From Ethanoligenens harbinense YUAN-3 (lineage in GTDB: Bacteria > Bacillota > Clostridia > Oscillospirales > Ethanoligenentaceae), in the NCBI RefSeq assembly GCF_000178115.2, contig NC_014828.1:2077310-2141309 (forward strand): a DNA stretch of 64,000 bases. Reading direction: 5' to 3'. The translations under genes and the position numbers were made by a program. Positions 60,749 through 64,000 of the stretch are shown in pieces. The notes below the pieces were generated by a model that saw only the letters and a program-made list of their open reading frames with translations, was not told the DNA's origin and ran no database searches. Position 1 is the stretch's first letter; each line of letters starts with the position of its first letter.

Positions 60749-62653
60749 ATGTACACAAATGCACCAAAAAAAACAGGACGTGAACAAGAATTACAGTGTT
60801 TCCACGAGAGCGTATACCCGCTGTCCTTTGAATATTTCGGCGGGCACTCCTCTCATCGCAGCAAAAAATCCGGCGTTGTGTTCCGTGTGTGGGCACCCAA
60901 AGCAGTTTCCGTTTCCATTGTGGGAGATTTCAACAACTGGGACGCATCCAAAAACCCGATGATCTCCGTGGACGACCAGGGGGTATGGGAAGGATTTGTG
61001 CCCGGCATCAAAAGCTTCGACATCTACAAATATCAGATTGAAACAGCGGATGGGAAAACTCTTCTCAAAAGCGACCCTTATGCCACGCACATGGAAACCC
61101 GGCCGGACACCGCTTCGCGTTACTACAATCTTTCGGGATATCACTGGAAAGATCAGGAGTGGCAGAAAAAGAAAGAAAAGAAATCCGCTTACGATGTTCC
61201 CATGAACATTTATGAGCTGCATGCCGGATCCTGGAAAAAATATCCTGACGGCAATCCGTTTGAATACCGCAAGCTGGCCGAAGAGCTCATTCCCTACCTC
61301 CAGAAAATGGGGTATACCCATGTGGAACTGATGCCCATCATGGAGTATCCGCTGGACAATTCCTGGGGCTACCAGGTCACCGGCTATTTCGCCCCCACCT
61401 CCCGTTATGGCTCGCCCAGGGACTTCATGGCTTTCGTGGATTACTGCCACCAGGCCGACATCGGCGTCATCATGGACTGGGTGCCCGCGCATTTTCCCAA
61501 AGACGCGCACGGGCTGTACCGCTTCGACGGGGACTGCTGCTATGAGTATACGGACCCGCTCAAGCAGGAACACAAATCCTGGGGCACCTGCGTGTTTGAT
61601 TACAGCAAAAGCGAAGTGCGCAGCTTCCTCGTCTCGAACGCCATCTTCTGGCTCCAAAAATATCACATCGACGGCCTGCGCGTGGACGCGGTCGCTTCCA
61701 TGCTCTATCTGGACTATGACCGAAAAAACGGCGAGTGGCGGCCCAACCAGTACGGCGGGCACGAAAACCTTGAAGCGGTTTCGTTCCTGCAGGAACTGAA
61801 CAGGGAAGTATTTTCCCGCTTCCCCAACGCGCTGATGATCGCGGAGGAGTCCACCGCGTGGCCGCTGGTGACCAAACCGGTGGACGTCGGCGGGCTGGGC
61901 TTCAATTTCAAGTGGAATATGGGCTGGATGAACGACATGCTCGATTATGTCTCCACCGACCCCTATTTCCGTAAAGACCACCACAAAGACATCACGTTCT
62001 CGTTCCACTATGCCTTTTCCGAAAACTACATCCTCCCCATCTCTCACGACGAAGTGGTGCATGGCAAGCGCTCGCTGCTTGAGAAAATGCCGGGCGATAA
62101 GGCGGAGCAATTCGCCGGCGTGCGCGTCTTCCTGGCCTACATGATCGCCCACCCCGGCAAAAAGCTGCTGTTCATGGGCAGCGAGTTTGGCCAGGTGCAC
62201 GAATGGGACTGCCATGACGCGCTGCAGTGGCAGCTGCTCGGTGAAAAAGGCCATCAGAACCTGCAGGATTTCACCGCGGCCCTCAACCACTTCTATCTCG
62301 ACCAGTCGCCTTTGTGGCAGAATGATTTCTCATGGGAGGGATTCCAATGGATATCTTACGACGACAACCTGCAAAACATCATCGCGTTCCGGCGTATTGA
62401 CCGGAAAGGTGAAGAGCTCGTCTGCCTGTTCAATTTCGCCCCGGTAAAACGTGACGATTACCGGATCGGCATTCCTGCCGCCGGCTATTATCAGGAAGCG
62501 TTCAACACGGATGCGGAACAGTTTGGAGGAACGGGGGAAAGCAATAAGGAGCCGGTGCCAACCGAAAAGATTCCTCTCCACGGGTACCAGCAATCCATTG
62601 CGCTCACCGTTCCGCCGATGGCGGCACTCTTCTTGAAGCATCAACCAAAATGA
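60749..62653 (+). CDS. glgB: 1,4-alpha-glucan branching enzyme
   Basis: 634 residues from the ATG at 60749 with GAGGTGGG 6 bases upstream. An N-terminal CBM48 (about 35-120, GVVFRVWAPKAVSVSIVGDFNNWD) precedes the GH13 catalytic barrel. The conserved regions are DWVPAHFP (region I), DGLRVDAVASMLYLDY (region II, nucleophile Asp), ALMIAEESTAWP (region III, acid Glu) and PISHDEVVHGK (region IV, Asp). The C-terminal beta domain is present. It makes alpha-1,6 branches in glycogen. It is the first gene of glgB-glgC-glgD, about 40 bases ahead of glgC. Confidence 0.97.
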   Translation: MYTNAPKKTGREQELQCFHESVYPLSFEYFGGHSSHRSKKSGVVFRVWAPKAVSVSIVGDFNNWDASKNPMISVDDQGVWEGFVPGIKSFDIYKYQIETADGKTLLKSDPYATHMETRPDTASRYYNLSGYHWKDQEWQKKKEKKSAYDVPMNIYELHAGSWKKYPDGNPFEYRKLAEELIPYLQKMGYTHVELMPIMEYPLDNSWGYQVTGYFAPTSRYGSPRDFMAFVDYCHQADIGVIMDWVPAHFPKDAHGLYRFDGDCCYEYTDPLKQEHKSWGTCVFDYSKSEVRSFLVSNAIFWLQKYHIDGLRVDAVASMLYLDYDRKNGEWRPNQYGGHENLEAVSFLQELNREVFSRFPNALMIAEESTAWPLVTKPVDVGGLGFNFKWNMGWMNDMLDYVSTDPYFRKDHHKDITFSFHYAFSENYILPISHDEVVHGKRSLLEKMPGDKAEQFAGVRVFLAYMIAHPGKKLLFMGSEFGQVHEWDCHDALQWQLLGEKGHQNLQDFTAALNHFYLDQSPLWQNDFSWEGFQWISYDDNLQNIIAFRRIDRKGEELVCLFNFAPVKRDDYRIGIPAAGYYQEAFNTDAEQFGGTGESNKEPVPTEKIPLHGYQQSIALTVPPMAALFLKHQPK

Positions 62654-62691
62654 ATTTCGGCTCAACGTAATGAAAGCGGGAGGTATGGGTT

Positions 62692-63903
62692 ATGGCTGGG
62701 AATACAAAATGCATCGCAATGCTGTTGGCCGGCGGACAGGGAAGCCGGCTCGGCGTTCTGACGAAGAGCAGGGCTAAGCCTGCTGTTCCGTTTGGCGGCA
62801 AATATCGCATCATCGACTTTACGCTGTCCAACTGCGTCAACTCCGGCGTGAGCACCGTGGGCGTGCTGACGCAATACCAACCCCTGGAGCTCAACGACTA
62901 CATCGGCAACGGCCAGCCTTGGGATCTCGACCGCATGGACGGCGGGGTCCATGTCCTGCCGCCTTACCAGCACCGCAAGGGAGCCGACTGGTATTCCGGA
63001 ACCGTCAACGCAATCTACCAAAACATTCCCTTCATCGACCGCTACAATCCCGACTACCTGCTGGTGCTCGGCGGCGACCACATCTACAAAATGGATTACG
63101 CGAAAATGCTCGCGTTCCATCGTGAAAAGCAGGCGGACTGCACCATTGCCGGCTTGGTGGTGCCCAAAGATCAGGCTTCGCGTTTCGGCATCATGAACAC
63201 CAACGGCGACAACAGTATTTACGAATTCGAAGAAAAGCCCGCGAGGCCGAAAAGCAACTTCGCTTCCATGGGCATCTATATCTTCTCCTGGAAAAAACTG
63301 CGGGCCTACATGACCTCTGAAGAAGGCCGCAAGCTGGACGACTTCGGCAAGCACCTCATTCCCGCCATGCTTGAAGCGGGCGAACGCATTTTTGCTTACC
63401 CGTTCGAAGGCTATTGGAAAGACGTGGGCACGGTGGAAAGCTACTGGCAGTCCAACATGGATATGCTCAACCCGACTTCCGGCCTGAACATGCACGACCC
63501 CAACTGGCGCATCTACGCCCGCAGCGCCGCCGAACCGCCGCATTACACCGGGTGCAATGCCGTCATACGCAACTCGATTGTGGCGGAAGGCTGCTCGGTG
63601 GACGGCACCATCTATAATTCCGTGCTGTTCTGCGGCGCAAAGATCGAAGCCGGCGCCGTGGTGCGTGATTCGATCGTGCTGCCGGGTGCCATCATCCGTG
63701 CCGGCGCAAAGGTTCAGAAAGCCGTCATCGGAGAGACGGCGATCATCGGAGAAAACACCATCGTCGGTTTCCGCTCCGACGAGATTGGCAAACCGGTCGC
63801 CGGAATCACCGTCGTGGGCGACGGTGTGCACGTGGGCCGCAGCGCCATCGTGATGGAAGAAACCATGCTGGATGCTGATATTCCAGAGGTGAAAGCTGTA
63901 TGA
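62692..63903 (+). CDS. glgC: Glucose-1-phosphate adenylyltransferase, catalytic subunit
   Basis: 403 residues, ATG after GGGAGG. The nucleotidyltransferase fold begins [37 protein letters not shown], with the ADP-Glc PPase motifs [25 protein letters not shown] and [12 protein letters not shown]-terminal left-handed beta-helix (about 290-400, [59 protein letters not shown]) follows. The enzyme makes ADP-glucose, the glycogen donor. Clostridial and bacillary forms pair it with GlgD, whose gene overlaps by 4 bases. Confidence 0.97.
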   Translation: MAGNTKCIAMLLAGGQGSRLGVLTKSRAKPAVPFGGKYRIIDFTLSNCVNSGVSTVGVLTQYQPLELNDYIGNGQPWDLDRMDGGVHVLPPYQHRKGADWYSGTVNAIYQNIPFIDRYNPDYLLVLGGDHIYKMDYAKMLAFHREKQADCTIAGLVVPKDQASRFGIMNTNGDNSIYEFEEKPARPKSNFASMGIYIFSWKKLRAYMTSEEGRKLDDFGKHLIPAMLEAGERIFAYPFEGYWKDVGTVESYWQSNMDMLNPTSGLNMHDPNWRIYARSAAEPPHYTGCNAVIRNSIVAEGCSVDGTIYNSVLFCGAKIEAGAVVRDSIVLPGAIIRAGAKVQKAVIGETAIIGENTIVGFRSDEIGKPVAGITVVGDGVHVGRSAIVMEETMLDADIPEVKAV

Positions 63904-64000
63904 ACAACAAAACAACCGGCATCATTTTTGCAGACATTTCCGACGGAAATCTGCATGAACTGACTGCCCACCGCCCCACCGCATCGGTGCCGTTCGGAGG
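63900..64000 (+). CDS. glgD: Glucose-1-phosphate adenylyltransferase subunit GlgD, start only
   Basis: The ATG at 63900 overlaps the glgC stop (ATGA). The visible 33 residues, [20 protein letters not shown] followed by [13 protein letters not shown], are the typical start of GlgD, the modulatory subunit that lacks a fully conserved catalytic loop (P-T-A-S-V-P-F-G aligns with the glgC K-P-A-V-P-F-G). The window ends inside the gene. GlgD raises the activity of GlgC in a heterotetramer. Confidence 0.88.
   Translation, partial: MNNKTTGIIFADISDGNLHELTAHRPTASVPFG

Overview
The window reads as a chromosomal segment of an anaerobic, spore-forming, Gram-positive Clostridia-type bacterium, probably of the Oscillospiraceae/Ruminococcaceae grade (genus not determinable). 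The evidence is a pheST operon behind a T-box leader, IreB, class III fructose-1,6-bisphosphatase, a YtaF-type sporulation membrane protein, MutS2, split glgC/glgD ADP-glucose pyrophosphorylase genes, and PerR with rubrerythrin. From about 16 kb onward the genes are G+C-rich; the first 6 kb is visibly more A+T-rich.

Layout. (1) 1-5.8 kb: two Crp/Fnr-family regulators (the first cut by the window edge) next to a five-gene operon: a 2-hydroxyacyl-CoA dehydratase-like subunit lacking the usual cluster cysteines, a small two-helix membrane protein, a membrane polyferredoxin of the NapH type, a second dehydratase-like subunit with all three cysteines, and the HgdC-type activating ATPase. A perfect 26-bp palindrome sits exactly where a class II Crp/Fnr activator would bind. 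Together these look like an inducible ATP-driven low-potential reductase/dehydratase of unknown substrate, and this is the best candidate here for an undescribed system. (2) 5.8-8.6 kb: a GEMM-I type c-di-GMP riboswitch with a strong terminator, then an exactly delimited IS66-family element (2,430 bp, 8-bp target duplication) that separated the riboswitch from a small cysteine-rich KTR protein gene. (3) 8.6-15.9 kb: the terminal module of a Tn1549/Tn4451-like integrative element: XRE regulator, sigma-70-like regulator, TnpW-like protein and three tandem large serine recombinases, the third broken. It stops just short of a tRNA-Ala and its terminator. (4) 16-64 kb: core genome.

Core genes. There is an NlpC/P60 hydrolase with a WalR-like box, NAD synthetase, an acyltransferase-like membrane protein, an amidohydrolase, a DUF-acpS-nnr-lipoprotein operon, an encapsulated-ferritin-like protein, CobO, an unknown protein followed by Fbp, a Nudix hydrolase, IreB, pheST, a 7TM-PAS-GGDEF diguanylate cyclase, mutS2, purA, perR-rbr, htpG, recA-recX-rimO-pgsA, and a divergent marR/MFS pair. 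A long minus-strand operon follows: VCBS-like lipoprotein, response regulator, histidine kinase, DUF1385, prmC and a methionine gamma-lyase-like enzyme, headed by a leader that contains a terminator. Next come a polytopic membrane protein, a Cof-type HAD phosphatase, ytaF and the start of the glycogen operon glgB-glgC-glgD, which runs off the right edge.

All family calls are from reading sequence motifs; no database search was run. Start codons were chosen from Shine-Dalgarno spacing, and many non-ATG starts are inferred.
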